Positions 51,140 through 61,088 of a stretch of 64,000 bases of DNA are shown one piece after another (positions within the stretch are counted from its first letter, which is position 1; each line of letters begins with the position of its first letter). A program made the position numbers and the translations under genes. The stretch is from Eshraghiella sp964405265. Lineage in GTDB: Bacteria > Bacillota > Clostridia > Lachnospirales > Lachnospiraceae. The stretch is taken from positions 62,001 through 126,000 of the forward strand of contig CAYONC010000005.1 of the NCBI GenBank assembly GCA_964405265.1. Reading direction: 5' to 3'. The notes under the pieces were generated by a model. That model worked only from the letters and a program-made list of their open reading frames with translations, did no database searches and had not been told where the DNA came from.

Positions 51140-52354
51140 ATGGCAAAAATATATTCTGTTTCACAAATTAACAATTATATAAAGAATATGTTTGATTCGG
51201 ATTTTGTTCTGGAGAATGTTAACATAAGCGGTGAGGTAAGTAACTGCAGGTATCATACGTCGGGTCATGTATATTTTACCCTCAAGGACGGAGGAACGGC
51301 AATTTCTGCCATTATGTTTGCAGGCAGCCGTCCGTCCGGGTTGAAATTCAGAATGACGGATGGACAGCAGGTGGTTGTTACGGGTAAGGTTTCCGTATAT
51401 GAAGCAGCCGGAACATATCAGATATATGCAAAATCAATAAGAGAGGCGGGAGCAGGAGAGCTGTATGAAAAGTACCTTAAGCTTAAGGAAGAACTTAAGG
51501 AAATGGGTATGTTTGAAGATATGTACAAAAAATCCCTGCCGGCATTTGTGAACAGACTGGGTGTTGTTACGGCAGAGACCGGTGCGGCGGTTCAGGATAT
51601 TATTAACATTGCAACAAGAAGAAATCCTTACATCAGCATTATTCTATATCCGGCGAAGGTTCAGGGTGAAGGTGCGGCAGAAAGTATATGCAGGGGAATT
51701 GAAACACTTGACGGTTATGGCGTGGATGTTATTATTGCCGGAAGAGGCGGGGGTTCAATGGAGGATTTGTGGGCTTTTAATGAAGAATGTGTGGCGAGAA
51801 CCGTCTTTAACTGCAGGACGCCCGTGATATCGGCAGTAGGGCATGAAACGGATTATACGATAATTGATTTTGTGGCAGATATGAGAGCACCTACGCCTTC
51901 TGCTGCCGCAGAGCTTGCAGTTACGGAATTTAATAAAATTACTGAAGAAATCAGCAACAGGATTGAAATGCTTACATCATCCATGAGACAGATAATTGAC
52001 AGATACAGAACCATAACCGAAGGATATTCCGTAAGAATGAAATATCTTTCACCGGAAAATGTTCTGAATGACAGAAGACTGAAGCTTGATGACTTAACGG
52101 ACAGAATTAATGCTGCCATGGATTTATGTGTAATGAACAGAAGAAATATGATTTCTGCTTTATGTGGAAGAATGAAAGCGGCATCACCGCTTACACGGCT
52201 TGAAAGCGGGTATGCATATGTTGCCGGAAATGACGGAACGGCAGTTACTTCAGTCGGGGATGTCAGTAAAAAAGACAGGATAAGCATATATTTAAAGGAT
52301 GGAACGGTTACTGCGGTTGCGGAAGAAATCATGCATAAAGAGAGGCAGACATGA
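51140..52354 (+). CDS. xseA: Exodeoxyribonuclease VII large subunit
   Basis: A 404-residue XseA. An N-terminal OB domain (VNISGEVSNCRYHTSGHVYFTLKD) is followed by the catalytic region with GVVTAETGAAVQDIINIATRR, IIAGRGGGSMEDLWAFN and SAVGHETDYTIIDFVADMRAPTPSAAAELA. It degrades single-stranded DNA with XseB. It overlaps xseB by 4 bases. Confidence 0.96.
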   Translation: MAKIYSVSQINNYIKNMFDSDFVLENVNISGEVSNCRYHTSGHVYFTLKDGGTAISAIMFAGSRPSGLKFRMTDGQQVVVTGKVSVYEAAGTYQIYAKSIREAGAGELYEKYLKLKEELKEMGMFEDMYKKSLPAFVNRLGVVTAETGAAVQDIINIATRRNPYISIILYPAKVQGEGAAESICRGIETLDGYGVDVIIAGRGGGSMEDLWAFNEECVARTVFNCRTPVISAVGHETDYTIIDFVADMRAPTPSAAAELAVTEFNKITEEISNRIEMLTSSMRQIIDRYRTITEGYSVRMKYLSPENVLNDRRLKLDDLTDRINAAMDLCVMNRRNMISALCGRMKAASPLTRLESGYAYVAGNDGTAVTSVGDVSKKDRISIYLKDGTVTAVAEEIMHKERQT

Positions 52355-52566
52355 ACATAGAAGAAACTTTTGAAACAATAGAAGGAATTTTAACAAAGCT
52401 TGAAGATAAAAATACTTCACTCGATGAAGCATTTAACGAATATGAAAAGGGAATGAAGCTTATTAAGGAATGCAGCGACAGTCTTGACAGGGTAGAAAAA
52501 AAGATACAGGTTATCAGGGAAGATTTAAGTACGGAAAGTGTGGACAAGGATGAACTTCGTAAATGA
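52351..52566 (+). CDS. xseB: Exodeoxyribonuclease VII small subunit
   Basis: A 71-residue XseB with the family pattern FETIEGILTKLEDKNTSLDEA and FNEYEKGMKLIKECSDSL. It overlaps xseA by 4 bases and ispA by 17. Confidence 0.93.
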   Translation: MNIEETFETIEGILTKLEDKNTSLDEAFNEYEKGMKLIKECSDSLDRVEKKIQVIREDLSTESVDKDELRK

Positions 52567-53443
52567 ACTGGAAGAAAGAGCGGCACATGCGGAAGAAGTT
52601 ATAAAGGAATATATGCCGGTTCCCGGAAAATATGATTCGCATATAATTGAAGTAATGAATTACAGTATTATGGCAGGCGGAAAAAGACTCAGACCGGTTC
52701 TGACGGAGTCGGTATACAGACTTTTCGGCGGCAGCGGCAATGAAGCAGAACCATGTATGGCTGCCATTGAGATGCTTCACAGTTATACACTTGTTCATGA
52801 CGATCTGCCGGCACTGGATAATGATGATTACAGACGCGGAAGGTATACGGCACATAAAAAATACGGTGAAGCCGCTGCCATTCTTGCAGGTGACGGACTG
52901 CTTCATCTTGCCTATGAGACATTTATAAAACTTTTTGATTATGGCATTTCTGACAGATATGTGAAGGCACTCAGGATATTTGGAGAATGTACGGGTATTA
53001 ACGGTATGCTCGGAGGACAGGCTGCAGACGTAATTAACAGCGGAAAGCCTGTTGAAGATGATTTGCTGTACTATATATATGAGAAAAAAACGGGGGCGCT
53101 TATTAAAGGCTCCATGATGATGGGTGCGGCACTTGCCGGTGCGGATGACACGGATATGGAAGCCGTGGAAAGAGCCGGTACACTTATAGGTCTTGCATTT
53201 CAGATAAAGGATGACATTCTGGATCTGACAGGCGACGAGAACATAACGGGTAAACCGGTTCACAGTGATGAAAAGAATAACAAAAAGACATATGTTTCAA
53301 TAAATGGAATTGAAAAGTCCGAAAGGGACATTAAGGATTATTCTGCAGAGGCTGTCCGTATCATTAACGGAATCGGATGTAACCGGAAAGAAAGGAAATT
53401 TCTGACGGAGCTTACGGAATATCTTGTTAACAGAAATAAATAA
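52550..53443 (+). CDS. ispA: Farnesyl/geranyl diphosphate synthase
   Basis: A 297-residue trans-prenyltransferase. The first aspartate-rich motif is DDLPALDND (Asp84 onward) and the second is DDILD. GGKRLRP near the N-terminus is also diagnostic. It supplies C15 diphosphate for undecaprenyl and other isoprenoids. The ATG at 52550 has AAGG just upstream; a GTG at 52538 is an alternative. Confidence 0.93.
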   Translation: MNFVNELEERAAHAEEVIKEYMPVPGKYDSHIIEVMNYSIMAGGKRLRPVLTESVYRLFGGSGNEAEPCMAAIEMLHSYTLVHDDLPALDNDDYRRGRYTAHKKYGEAAAILAGDGLLHLAYETFIKLFDYGISDRYVKALRIFGECTGINGMLGGQAADVINSGKPVEDDLLYYIYEKKTGALIKGSMMMGAALAGADDTDMEAVERAGTLIGLAFQIKDDILDLTGDENITGKPVHSDEKNNKKTYVSINGIEKSERDIKDYSAEAVRIINGIGCNRKERKFLTELTEYLVNRNK

Positions 53444-53475
53444 TCTTTTGCATCAGGCAGAAGGAATGGTGTTAT

Positions 53476-55338
53476 ATGATTTTAGAAAAAATAAATAAAC
53501 CCAATGACATAAAGAAAACAGACAGCTCTGATTATCCTCTCCTTGCGTCGGAAATCAGGGAATGCATTATTAACGGTGTAAGCAGCAACGGCGGACATCT
53601 TTCATCAAGTCTCGGCGTGGTAGAACTTACAATGGCCCTTCATCTCACGATGAATCTTCCCAAGGATAAGATACTCTGGGATGTGGGACATCAGGCTTAT
53701 GCACATAAGATTCTTACGGGAAGAAGAGAAGAATTTGCATCTTTAAGGCAGCACGGCGGAATAAGCGGATTTACCAACACAGAGGAAAGCGAATGTGACG
53801 GATTCTGTATGGGACACGCCTCCAATTCGCTGTCGGTTGCACTGGGATATGTTAAAGCAAGGGAGCTTTCGGGAGAAAAATATAATGTTGTATCTGTTAT
53901 CGGTGACGGTGCACTTACCGGGGGAATGGCATATGAGGCAATGAACAATCTGAGTCTGCTGAAGAGTAACATGATTATCATTTTAAATGATAATGAAATG
54001 TCAATATCCCGTAATGTGGGAGGAGTATCCAAAATACTTAATAAAACAAGAACAAGCATTAAGTATAATGAATTTAAGGAGGCTGTAAAAAACGGACTTT
54101 CCAGAATCCCGGGCTGCGGAGAGGACCTTATAGGAACAATTCATAAGACAAAAAGCTCAATTAAGCAGCTTTTTGTGCCTGGAATGTTTTTTGAAGAGCT
54201 TGGAATAACGTATCTCGGACCTGTGGACGGACATAACATCCAAAAGTTAGTGAATACGATTAACATGGCAAAGAGGGTTAATCATGCCGTTCTTATACAT
54301 GTCCATACAAAGAAGGGAAAAGGATATCCGTATGCGGAAAAGCATCCGTCTTTTTACCACGGGGTTGATCCTTTTTATGCAGATACCGGAAAACTCAGGT
54401 CAGATGTAAGAGTAAGGACATACTCAGACATATTTTCATCAACAATCTGCGGCATGGCGGAGAAGGATGATAAAATAACCGCGATAACAGCGGCAATGGG
54501 TGACGGAACCGGGTTGAGAAAATTTTCAAAAAGGTATCCGGAAAGATATTTTGATGTAGGAATTGCCGAAGAACATGCCGTAACATTTGCAGCAGGACTT
54601 GCTGCAGGCGGATATAAGCCGTATGTGGCAATTTATTCAACATTTATGCAAAGATCCTTTGATCAGATTATACATGACGTTTGTATTCAGAAGCTTCCGG
54701 TAAGATTTATTATTGAGAGGGCAGGGATAGTCGGAAGTGACGGAATGACGCATCAGGGTATTTTTGACATATCATATTTCAGCATGATTCCCGGAATGAC
54801 GGTTATGGCACCAAAAAACGGACAGGAACTGAAAGACATGTTATTGTTTACCGCTGAGTTTGACGGCCCTGTTGCAATACGTTTCCCACGGGGTGAGGCT
54901 CCGGATGTATATGGTGACAGCAGACAGAAAATTGAACACGGAAAAAGTGAAATCATTAAAACAGGCAGAAGGGTTGCGATAATTGCAGCCGGTGCCTGTG
55001 TAAAGCTTGCCTGTGAGGTAGAGAAAAAACTGACGGATGCCGGAATATGCCCTGCTGTCATAAATGCAAGATTCATGAAACCCTTGGACGGAGATCTTAT
55101 TGACAGGCTTTCAGGGGAATATGAACTTATCGTGACAATGGAGGAAAATGTCAGATGCGGGGGTTACGGCCAGGCTGTGCTTTCATATGTGAATGAAAAG
55201 GGATATGATACCGAAGTGATGAATGTGGCACTTCCGGATAAATTCATAGAACATGGTAAGGTAGATGAATTATGGAATATATACGGACTGGAACCGGTAA
55301 AAATTACGAAGGATATTTTAAAAAGGATTAAACAATAA
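53476..55338 (+). CDS. dxs: 1-deoxy-D-xylulose-5-phosphate synthase
   Basis: A 620-residue thiamine-diphosphate enzyme that starts the MEP isoprenoid pathway from pyruvate and glyceraldehyde 3-phosphate. The ThDP site GDGALTGGMAYEAMNNLSLLKSN, DVGHQAYAHKILTGR, and the second-half AEEHAVTFAAGLA and HQGIFDISYF are conserved. It follows ispA by 32 bases; the TAA overlaps the tlyA ATG. Confidence 0.97.
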   Translation: MILEKINKPNDIKKTDSSDYPLLASEIRECIINGVSSNGGHLSSSLGVVELTMALHLTMNLPKDKILWDVGHQAYAHKILTGRREEFASLRQHGGISGFTNTEESECDGFCMGHASNSLSVALGYVKARELSGEKYNVVSVIGDGALTGGMAYEAMNNLSLLKSNMIIILNDNEMSISRNVGGVSKILNKTRTSIKYNEFKEAVKNGLSRIPGCGEDLIGTIHKTKSSIKQLFVPGMFFEELGITYLGPVDGHNIQKLVNTINMAKRVNHAVLIHVHTKKGKGYPYAEKHPSFYHGVDPFYADTGKLRSDVRVRTYSDIFSSTICGMAEKDDKITAITAAMGDGTGLRKFSKRYPERYFDVGIAEEHAVTFAAGLAAGGYKPYVAIYSTFMQRSFDQIIHDVCIQKLPVRFIIERAGIVGSDGMTHQGIFDISYFSMIPGMTVMAPKNGQELKDMLLFTAEFDGPVAIRFPRGEAPDVYGDSRQKIEHGKSEIIKTGRRVAIIAAGACVKLACEVEKKLTDAGICPAVINARFMKPLDGDLIDRLSGEYELIVTMEENVRCGGYGQAVLSYVNEKGYDTEVMNVALPDKFIEHGKVDELWNIYGLEPVKITKDILKRIKQ

Positions 55339-56150
55339 TGAAAGAAAGACTGGATGTATTGCTTGTTAACAGGAAGATGGCAGAGTCAAGGGAAAAGGCG
55401 AAAGCAGTAATAATGTCGGGAATAGTATATGTTAACGGACAGAAGGAAGATAAGGCAGGCTCAATGTTTGACATATATGCGGGAATTGAAATCAGAGGTT
55501 CTGCATTAAAATATGTCAGCAGGGGCGGTTTGAAGTTAGAAAAGGCAATGGAGAATTTCCCGATTATTCTTGAAAACAGGGTATGTATGGATGTCGGCGC
55601 GTCCACGGGAGGATTTACGGACTGTATGCTGATGAACGGAGCCGTCAGGGTATATGCAGTTGATGTCGGACACGGACAGCTTGCATGGAAGCTGAGACAG
55701 GATGAACGTGTTGTTGTGATGGAAAAGACTAATATAAGATATGTAAAGCCGGAAGATATCGGTGAACCAATAGATTTTTCAAGTATAGACGTGTCTTTTA
55801 TTTCGCTGACCAAGGTACTTGTGCCTGTAAGAAATATTCTTTCTGCATCAGGTGAGGCAGTCTGTCTCATTAAGCCACAATTTGAAGCGGGCAGGGATAA
55901 AGTCGGAAAAAAAGGCGTGGTAAGGGATACTGCAGTTCACAGGGAAGTAATCAGCATGGTGCTTGAGTATGCAATGTCTGTCGGATTTGACGTAGAGGGA
56001 CTTGATTACTCTCCTATAAAGGGACCGGAGGGTAATATAGAATATCTTGTTTATCTTCGGAAAACCCCGAATGAGACAGGTATCATGCACGATAGTATTG
56101 ATATCGGTTATGTTGTGTCGGAATCACACAGAATACTGAATGAGGCGTAA
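55338..56150 (+). CDS. tlyA: TlyA-family 2'-O-rRNA methyltransferase
   Basis: A 270-residue protein with an N-terminal S4 domain (RLDVLLVNRKMAESREKAKA) and an FtsJ-like Rossmann methyltransferase (MDVGASTGGFTDCML). In Mycobacterium TlyA methylates 16S and 23S rRNA and confers capreomycin sensitivity. The Bacillus counterpart YqxC has the same gene position. It overlaps dxs by one base (TAATG). Confidence 0.93.
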   Translation: MKERLDVLLVNRKMAESREKAKAVIMSGIVYVNGQKEDKAGSMFDIYAGIEIRGSALKYVSRGGLKLEKAMENFPIILENRVCMDVGASTGGFTDCMLMNGAVRVYAVDVGHGQLAWKLRQDERVVVMEKTNIRYVKPEDIGEPIDFSSIDVSFISLTKVLVPVRNILSASGEAVCLIKPQFEAGRDKVGKKGVVRDTAVHREVISMVLEYAMSVGFDVEGLDYSPIKGPEGNIEYLVYLRKTPNETGIMHDSIDIGYVVSESHRILNEA

Positions 56151-56151
56151 T

Positions 56152-56976
56152 ATGAACAGGTTTTATGTAATAACAAATCACGATAAGGATGCAGAACTTG
56201 AATTAACACATCTTATATGTAATTATCTGAAGGAAAAAAACTGTATCTGTACATATATGGAGAATTATGCAGATAAAGAGGCTGTCCCGGAAGGAACCGA
56301 GTGTGTCATAGTACTCGGCGGGGACGGTACGCTTATTCAGGCTGCAAGGACGTTTTCAAGCCTGAATATGCCGGTACTTGGAGTGAATGCCGGAACTCTC
56401 GGTTATCTTACCGAAATTGACAGGGAACAGGTAATACCTGCACTTGATATGCTGATAGAAGATCGTTTTTTTACGGACAAACGCATGATGCTCCATGGCG
56501 AAGTCATAAGAGAAGGGAAAACCATATATTCGGGAACTGCCGTTAATGATATTGTTGTTAACAGGATGGGGCCGCTTCAGGTAATTGATTTTGATATATA
56601 TGTGAACGGCGAATTTCTCATAACGTATCATGCAGACGGAGTGATTGCGGCAACACCTACCGGTTCCACGGCATACAATCTTTCCGCAGGAGGACCGATT
56701 GTCAAGCCGGGAACGGATATTATAGCGGTTACGCCGGTCTGTCCGCATATGCTGAACAAAAGCAGTATTATTTTCGGCGGGGAAGACCTTATTGAAATAA
56801 AAATGGGTAAATCAAGAAATCAAAATGAAGAGAGAGCAGTAACCTTTGACGGAGCAGATTATTTTAATCTTTTATCCGGAGACATAATTGCAATAAGAAA
56901 ATCTGAATACAGTGTTAAGCTCATACATACGGGAAAACAGAATTTCCTTCAGATTTTAAGAAACAAAATGTCATAG
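56152..56976 (+). CDS. nadK: NAD kinase
   Basis: A 274-residue ATP-NAD kinase. GGDGT is at residues 56-60, the NAD-binding TPTGSTAYNLSAGGPIV occurs mid-protein, and VTPVCPH follows. It makes NADP. The ATG at 56152, one base after the tlyA stop, has GAGG upstream; an earlier in-frame ATG overlaps tlyA. The tlyA-nadK-argR-recN order is usual in clostridia. Confidence 0.96.
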   Translation: MNRFYVITNHDKDAELELTHLICNYLKEKNCICTYMENYADKEAVPEGTECVIVLGGDGTLIQAARTFSSLNMPVLGVNAGTLGYLTEIDREQVIPALDMLIEDRFFTDKRMMLHGEVIREGKTIYSGTAVNDIVVNRMGPLQVIDFDIYVNGEFLITYHADGVIAATPTGSTAYNLSAGGPIVKPGTDIIAVTPVCPHMLNKSSIIFGGEDLIEIKMGKSRNQNEERAVTFDGADYFNLLSGDIIAIRKSEYSVKLIHTGKQNFLQILRNKMS

Positions 56977-56989
56977 GAGGATATATAAG

Positions 56990-57439
56990 TTGAAAACATA
57001 CAGGCAGAAAAAAATTCTGGAAATCATATCCACCCGTATTATCAATACACAGGATGAAATCGTGGATTTACTTACTAAAGAAGGAATTAACGTTACGCAG
57101 GCAACTGTATCAAGAGATATCAGGGAATTAAATATTACCAAGGTCCTGGAAAAAGGAATATTCAGATATACGGCACCGAGTGTGCCGGAATGGGATCTTG
57201 AAAAAAAATATGACAGGGTTTTAAGAGACGGTTATGTATCAATGGATATGGCACAGAATATTCTTGTGATTAAAACCGTTGCGGGAATGGCAATGGCTGT
57301 TGCAGCTGCACTGGATGCGATGAAATGGAGTGAAATTGTGGGAACAATAGCGGGCGACGATACCATTATGTGTGCCATAAGAACAGTTGAAGATACGCAT
57401 CGTCTTATGGAAAAAATACATAAAGCAGTAAAAAAATAA
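56990..57439 (+). CDS. argR: Arginine repressor ArgR/AhrC
   Basis: A 149-residue ArgR with an N-terminal winged helix (VTQATVSRDIRELNITKV) and a C-terminal arginine-binding, hexamer-forming domain (GTIAGDDTIMCAIRT). The start is TTG at 56990, 9 bases after AGGAGG. No arginine biosynthesis genes are in the window; its location beside recN is conserved in Firmicutes. Confidence 0.95.
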   Translation: MKTYRQKKILEIISTRIINTQDEIVDLLTKEGINVTQATVSRDIRELNITKVLEKGIFRYTAPSVPEWDLEKKYDRVLRDGYVSMDMAQNILVIKTVAGMAMAVAAALDAMKWSEIVGTIAGDDTIMCAIRTVEDTHRLMEKIHKAVKK

Positions 57440-57455
57440 AAAAGGGGCGTGAAAT

Positions 57456-59132
57456 ATGCTGACTAATCTGTATGTAAAAAACCTTGCTTTGGTTGAAGAA
57501 GCACAAATAGCATTTACTCCGGGACTCAATATACTTACCGGAGAGACGGGTGCCGGAAAATCCGTGGTTTTGGGTGCGGTTAATCTTGCACTCGGTTCAA
57601 AAGCCGGTCCGGATGTTATAGGCAGATATGGTGAAAGTGCTTTTGTAGAGCTTGAATTCAGTGTGGATGAGGGTAAGACAAGGATGCTTGAGGAACATGA
57701 TATTTTTCCCGAAAACGGCATAATAACAATATCGAGAAGAATTATGCCGGGGAGAAGCATAATAAAAATTAATGGTGAAAGCAGCAGTATGCATACCGTA
57801 AAATGTATAACGGAGTACCTGCTGGATATACACGGGCAGCATGAGCACCAGTCGCTTCTGTATAAAGCGAAGCATCTTGAAATTCTTGACAGGTTTGCCA
57901 GAAATGAACTCGAACCGTTAAAATCCGAGCTTGCCGGAGTGTATCGTGAATACAGGGAATCGGAAAAAGAACTTGCAGAATATACCGTTAGCAGCGAAGA
58001 ACGTGAAAGAAACATTTCTTTTCTGAAATTTGAAACGGATGAAATATCAGGCTCGGGTATACGCATTGGAGAAGACGAAGAGGTTGAAGGATTGTATCGC
58101 AGAATCCTTAACTCAAGAAAGATCATGGAGCAGCTTGAGACGGTTGAAAATCATATCAGCCGCGGAAATAACAATGTGTCTGACATGGTTTCACGTTCAA
58201 TACAGTCAATATCCATGATAACAGAATATGATGATGCATTAAAGCCTCTTTATGATGAACTTGCAGATATAGAAAATCTTTTAAATGATTTTAACAGGGA
58301 TATGTCATCTTATGTCAGTTCATTTGAATTTGATGAAAAAACGTTTTCAGAGACAGAAAAACGGCTTAATCTTATAAACGGACTCAAAGCAAAATACGGC
58401 GGAACAATAGAAAAAATACTTGAATATCATGATAAAGCCATTAAAAAACTGGAATTCTATGACAGATATGAAGAAAACCGCATTGCAGCAGAAAAAAGAC
58501 GTGATGATCTGCAGCGTATAATTTATGAGCTGTGCGGAAAAATAACAGATATAAGAAAACGCGAAGCAGAAAAGCTTTCAGAAAGAATAACTGCAGCACT
58601 GACGGATCTTAATTTCACACAGGTACATTTTGAAACAGAAGTCAGAAATACCGGCACTCCCGGACCGACAGGAATGGATGAAGCAGAATTTATGATTTCA
58701 CTTAATGCCGGCGAGAATATAAAACCGCTTGCAGGAATTGCTTCCGGAGGTGAACTTTCAAGAATTATGCTGGGAATTAAATCTGTGCTTGCAGATCGTG
58801 ATGAAACGGATACACTGATATTTGATGAAATTGATACCGGAATCAGCGGACGTACGGCACAGCGTGTATCGGAGAAAATGGCATATATTGCCGGAAATCA
58901 CCAGATTATATGCATTACACACCTGCCTCAGATTGCAGCAATGGCTGATACCCATTTTTTGATTGAAAAAAACGTGGTTGACGGACACTCGAAAACAATT
59001 ATTCATCCGATTGAGGGTGACGGAATAACTGAAGAGCTTTCAAGAATGTTAAGCGGTTCGGAAATTACCGATATAGTGAGGAATAATGCAATTCAGATGA
59101 AAGAAATGGCGGATGAATTGAAAAAACTGTAA
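57456..59132 (+). CDS. recN: DNA repair ATPase RecN
   Basis: A 558-residue SMC-like protein. Walker A GETGAGKS is at residues 29-36, a coiled coil (about 150-370) follows, then ASGGELSRIMLGIK and FDEIDTGISGRTAQ with DEID Walker B. It acts early at double-strand breaks. No LexA box was seen upstream. A terminator follows. Confidence 0.97.
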   Translation: MLTNLYVKNLALVEEAQIAFTPGLNILTGETGAGKSVVLGAVNLALGSKAGPDVIGRYGESAFVELEFSVDEGKTRMLEEHDIFPENGIITISRRIMPGRSIIKINGESSSMHTVKCITEYLLDIHGQHEHQSLLYKAKHLEILDRFARNELEPLKSELAGVYREYRESEKELAEYTVSSEERERNISFLKFETDEISGSGIRIGEDEEVEGLYRRILNSRKIMEQLETVENHISRGNNNVSDMVSRSIQSISMITEYDDALKPLYDELADIENLLNDFNRDMSSYVSSFEFDEKTFSETEKRLNLINGLKAKYGGTIEKILEYHDKAIKKLEFYDRYEENRIAAEKRRDDLQRIIYELCGKITDIRKREAEKLSERITAALTDLNFTQVHFETEVRNTGTPGPTGMDEAEFMISLNAGENIKPLAGIASGGELSRIMLGIKSVLADRDETDTLIFDEIDTGISGRTAQRVSEKMAYIAGNHQIICITHLPQIAAMADTHFLIEKNVVDGHSKTIIHPIEGDGITEELSRMLSGSEITDIVRNNAIQMKEMADELKKL

Positions 59133-59160
59133 GTGTGAAAATTACATATCGAAACATAAT

Positions 59161-59188
59161 AAGAGCAAAGGATTTTGCTCTTATTTTC
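59161..59188 (+). terminator. Terminator between recN and spoIVB
   Basis: AAGAGCAAA (59161-59169) pairs with TTTGCTCTT (59174-59182), followed by ATTTTC. A CATAATA (59156-59162), like a sigma-F/G -10, lies at its start. Confidence 0.8.
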
Positions 59189-59207
59189 GTTGAAGGGGGG
59201 AATGGTT

Positions 59208-60458
59208 ATGACAAGAAAAAAATACAGGGTTATTTTGTGGACAATGCTTATGACGGCTGTTGTATTTTCTATTGTTTTTTATGTGGGATATGTGAAGGAT
59301 AATATACCTGATGATATATACGTTGAACCTTATTCAACGGAACAGATTAAAATAGATATTCCTTTCGTGGGGACCTTCAGTGCATATGATGAACGCGGAG
59401 AGGTGGCAGCAGCATCCGTCAATCTTATGGATGTTCTCGAAATAAGCTCTGCGGATAAAATGTCTTACGAAATGGAAGTCAGACTGTTTGGTATTTTTAA
59501 TATAAAAAACGTAAATATTACTGTTAAGGAGCCGGAATCCGTTATAGCCTGCGGAATACCGGTTGGTATATACCTTGAGACAGAGGGAGTGCTTGTTGTG
59601 GATGTGGGAAGTGTTAAAACATCCAACGGAATATCTGAGGCACCGGCTAACGGTATTCTTATGGGCGGAGATTATATTACGGCAGTAAACGGAAAGTATA
59701 TATCAGATAAAAATGAGCTTGTAAATTATATACAGAATTCAGGGGGAGAATACATTGTATTTACTATAATAAGAAATGATGAAGAAACGGATGTAAAGAT
59801 TAAGCCGGTTAGGGACAAGGACGGATATTACAGGATTGGCGTATGGATAAGGGATGACTGTCAGGGGCTTGGCACGCTGACTTATATTAACGGTGATAAT
59901 GAATTTGGAGCACTGGGACATGCAATATGTGAGGAAAATTCCGGAGAAAAGATAAAACTTAAGGAAGGCAAAATTTATACCGCAAAAATCTGGTCAATCA
60001 TTAAAAGCGAAAAAGGAAATCCGGGCGAGGTTATCGGATCAATAAATTATGGAAACGGAAACTGTCTCGGTACCGTAACATCTAATGAAACAATAGGCGT
60101 ATATGGCGAAGGTAATGAGAGCATTTATGCCTATGCGGATAAGATTTATCTCAAAACGGCGTACAAGCAGGACGTAAAAACCGGAGCTGCAACAGTAAGA
60201 ACATATGTGGGAGGAGAAGTTAAGGATTATGATATTTGTATTGAGGAACTCTCATATTCTGAGAAAAAAAGAAATAAGGGAATAGTATTTTCGGTGACAG
60301 ATGAAGAACTTCTTGGGATAACCAACGGTATAGTGCAGGGAATGAGCGGTTCTCCGATTATTCAGGATGGTAAAGTGGTAGGTGCCGTAACACATGTTCT
60401 TGTGGATGAGCCGGAAAAAGGATACGGCATATTTATTGAGAATATGTTGGAGCATTGA
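59208..60458 (+). CDS. spoIVB: SpoIVB serine peptidase
   Basis: A 416-residue SpoIVB, the forespore protease that signals sigma-K activation by cutting SpoIVFA. One N-terminal membrane helix (about residues 9-27), a PDZ domain (about 110-200) and an S55 peptidase domain with His238 in GALGHAI and Ser382 in GMSGSPII. GGGGGG lies 7 bases before the ATG at 59208; in-frame starts at 59175 and 59202 are less likely because 59175 lies in the terminator. Spo0A, normally next, is absent here. Confidence 0.95.
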   Translation: MTRKKYRVILWTMLMTAVVFSIVFYVGYVKDNIPDDIYVEPYSTEQIKIDIPFVGTFSAYDERGEVAAASVNLMDVLEISSADKMSYEMEVRLFGIFNIKNVNITVKEPESVIACGIPVGIYLETEGVLVVDVGSVKTSNGISEAPANGILMGGDYITAVNGKYISDKNELVNYIQNSGGEYIVFTIIRNDEETDVKIKPVRDKDGYYRIGVWIRDDCQGLGTLTYINGDNEFGALGHAICEENSGEKIKLKEGKIYTAKIWSIIKSEKGNPGEVIGSINYGNGNCLGTVTSNETIGVYGEGNESIYAYADKIYLKTAYKQDVKTGAATVRTYVGGEVKDYDICIEELSYSEKKRNKGIVFSVTDEELLGITNGIVQGMSGSPIIQDGKVVGAVTHVLVDEPEKGYGIFIENMLEH

Positions 60459-60567
60459 GCCAAACACCGAGGATAGCGAAGCTTTTCGAGGTGGCTTGGA
60501 CGATGATGCCATGAAAAAATTAAATAAAGATATAAACAATCGAATTTACACAGGAGACTTATTTTAA
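60459..60567 (+). pseudogene. Possible gene remnant after spoIVB
   Basis: Directly after spoIVB an open frame with protein-like composition runs to TAA at 60567, reading DSEAFRGGLDDDAMKK and LNKDINNRIYTGDLF. It has no upstream start of its own and no ribosome site for the internal ATG at 60511. It may be the tail of a deleted gene, but chance cannot be excluded. Confidence 0.3.
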
Positions 60568-61088
60568 TAGGATATAATGAAAAAAGTGGAATTAAAAATA
60601 TAGAGAAACATTGGATTAACAGTGATATGGAACTAATTCACTTATCAACTGTTAGCTGACGGATTCCGGGGTGCATACGTACAAATCCCGTCTGATTTCT
60701 AACAGAAAGTCAGACGGGATTTTTTATCTTACAACGAATAACTTGCGATAAATTCGTCGTTGCTTTCTTGGATAGTATACCACGACATTTGAAAATATCA
60801 CGTAGACTCCAAAAAGTTAAAAATAAAGTTATAACAAAAATGACGCAAGTTCGGTGTGAGAACAATCTTATATCCTGTCCGTGATGACATAGACAATGAA
60901 ATGTTTCCGTTTCAGTTTGGAGATACGTTATACTGTTTATGGCACTCCCACAGATCGAGAAGCAGACCGAACGGCATCAGCCATACTTCGCCCTGCGGCA
61001 GATGAAGGTGGGTCTGCATCTTCAAAATGTATTTGTAAAGGGACACATTTTTGATGTATGCAGGACACAGGAAATTTTTTAAAAAAAT
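60568..61088. other. Intergenic stretch without a convincing gene
   Basis: About 520 bases. It holds a terminator-like hairpin (60683-60725), and a short frame from GTG 60857 (VRTILYPVRDDIDNEMF) whose composition looks protein-like but ends at a stop near 61004. No complete gene or insertion-sequence end was recognised. It reads like decayed or rearranged DNA leading to the second promoter module. Confidence 0.45.
60683..60726. terminator. Strong hairpin, probable terminator
   Basis: AAATCCCGTCTGA (60683-60695) pairs perfectly with TCAGACGGGATTT (60710-60722), followed by TTTTAT. No gene directly upstream has been identified for it. Confidence 0.85.

Noticed and set aside
59175..59207. Earlier TTG start for spoIVB
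   Set aside because: It lies in the recN terminator and lacks a ribosome site; the ATG at 59208 has GGGGGG at good spacing.
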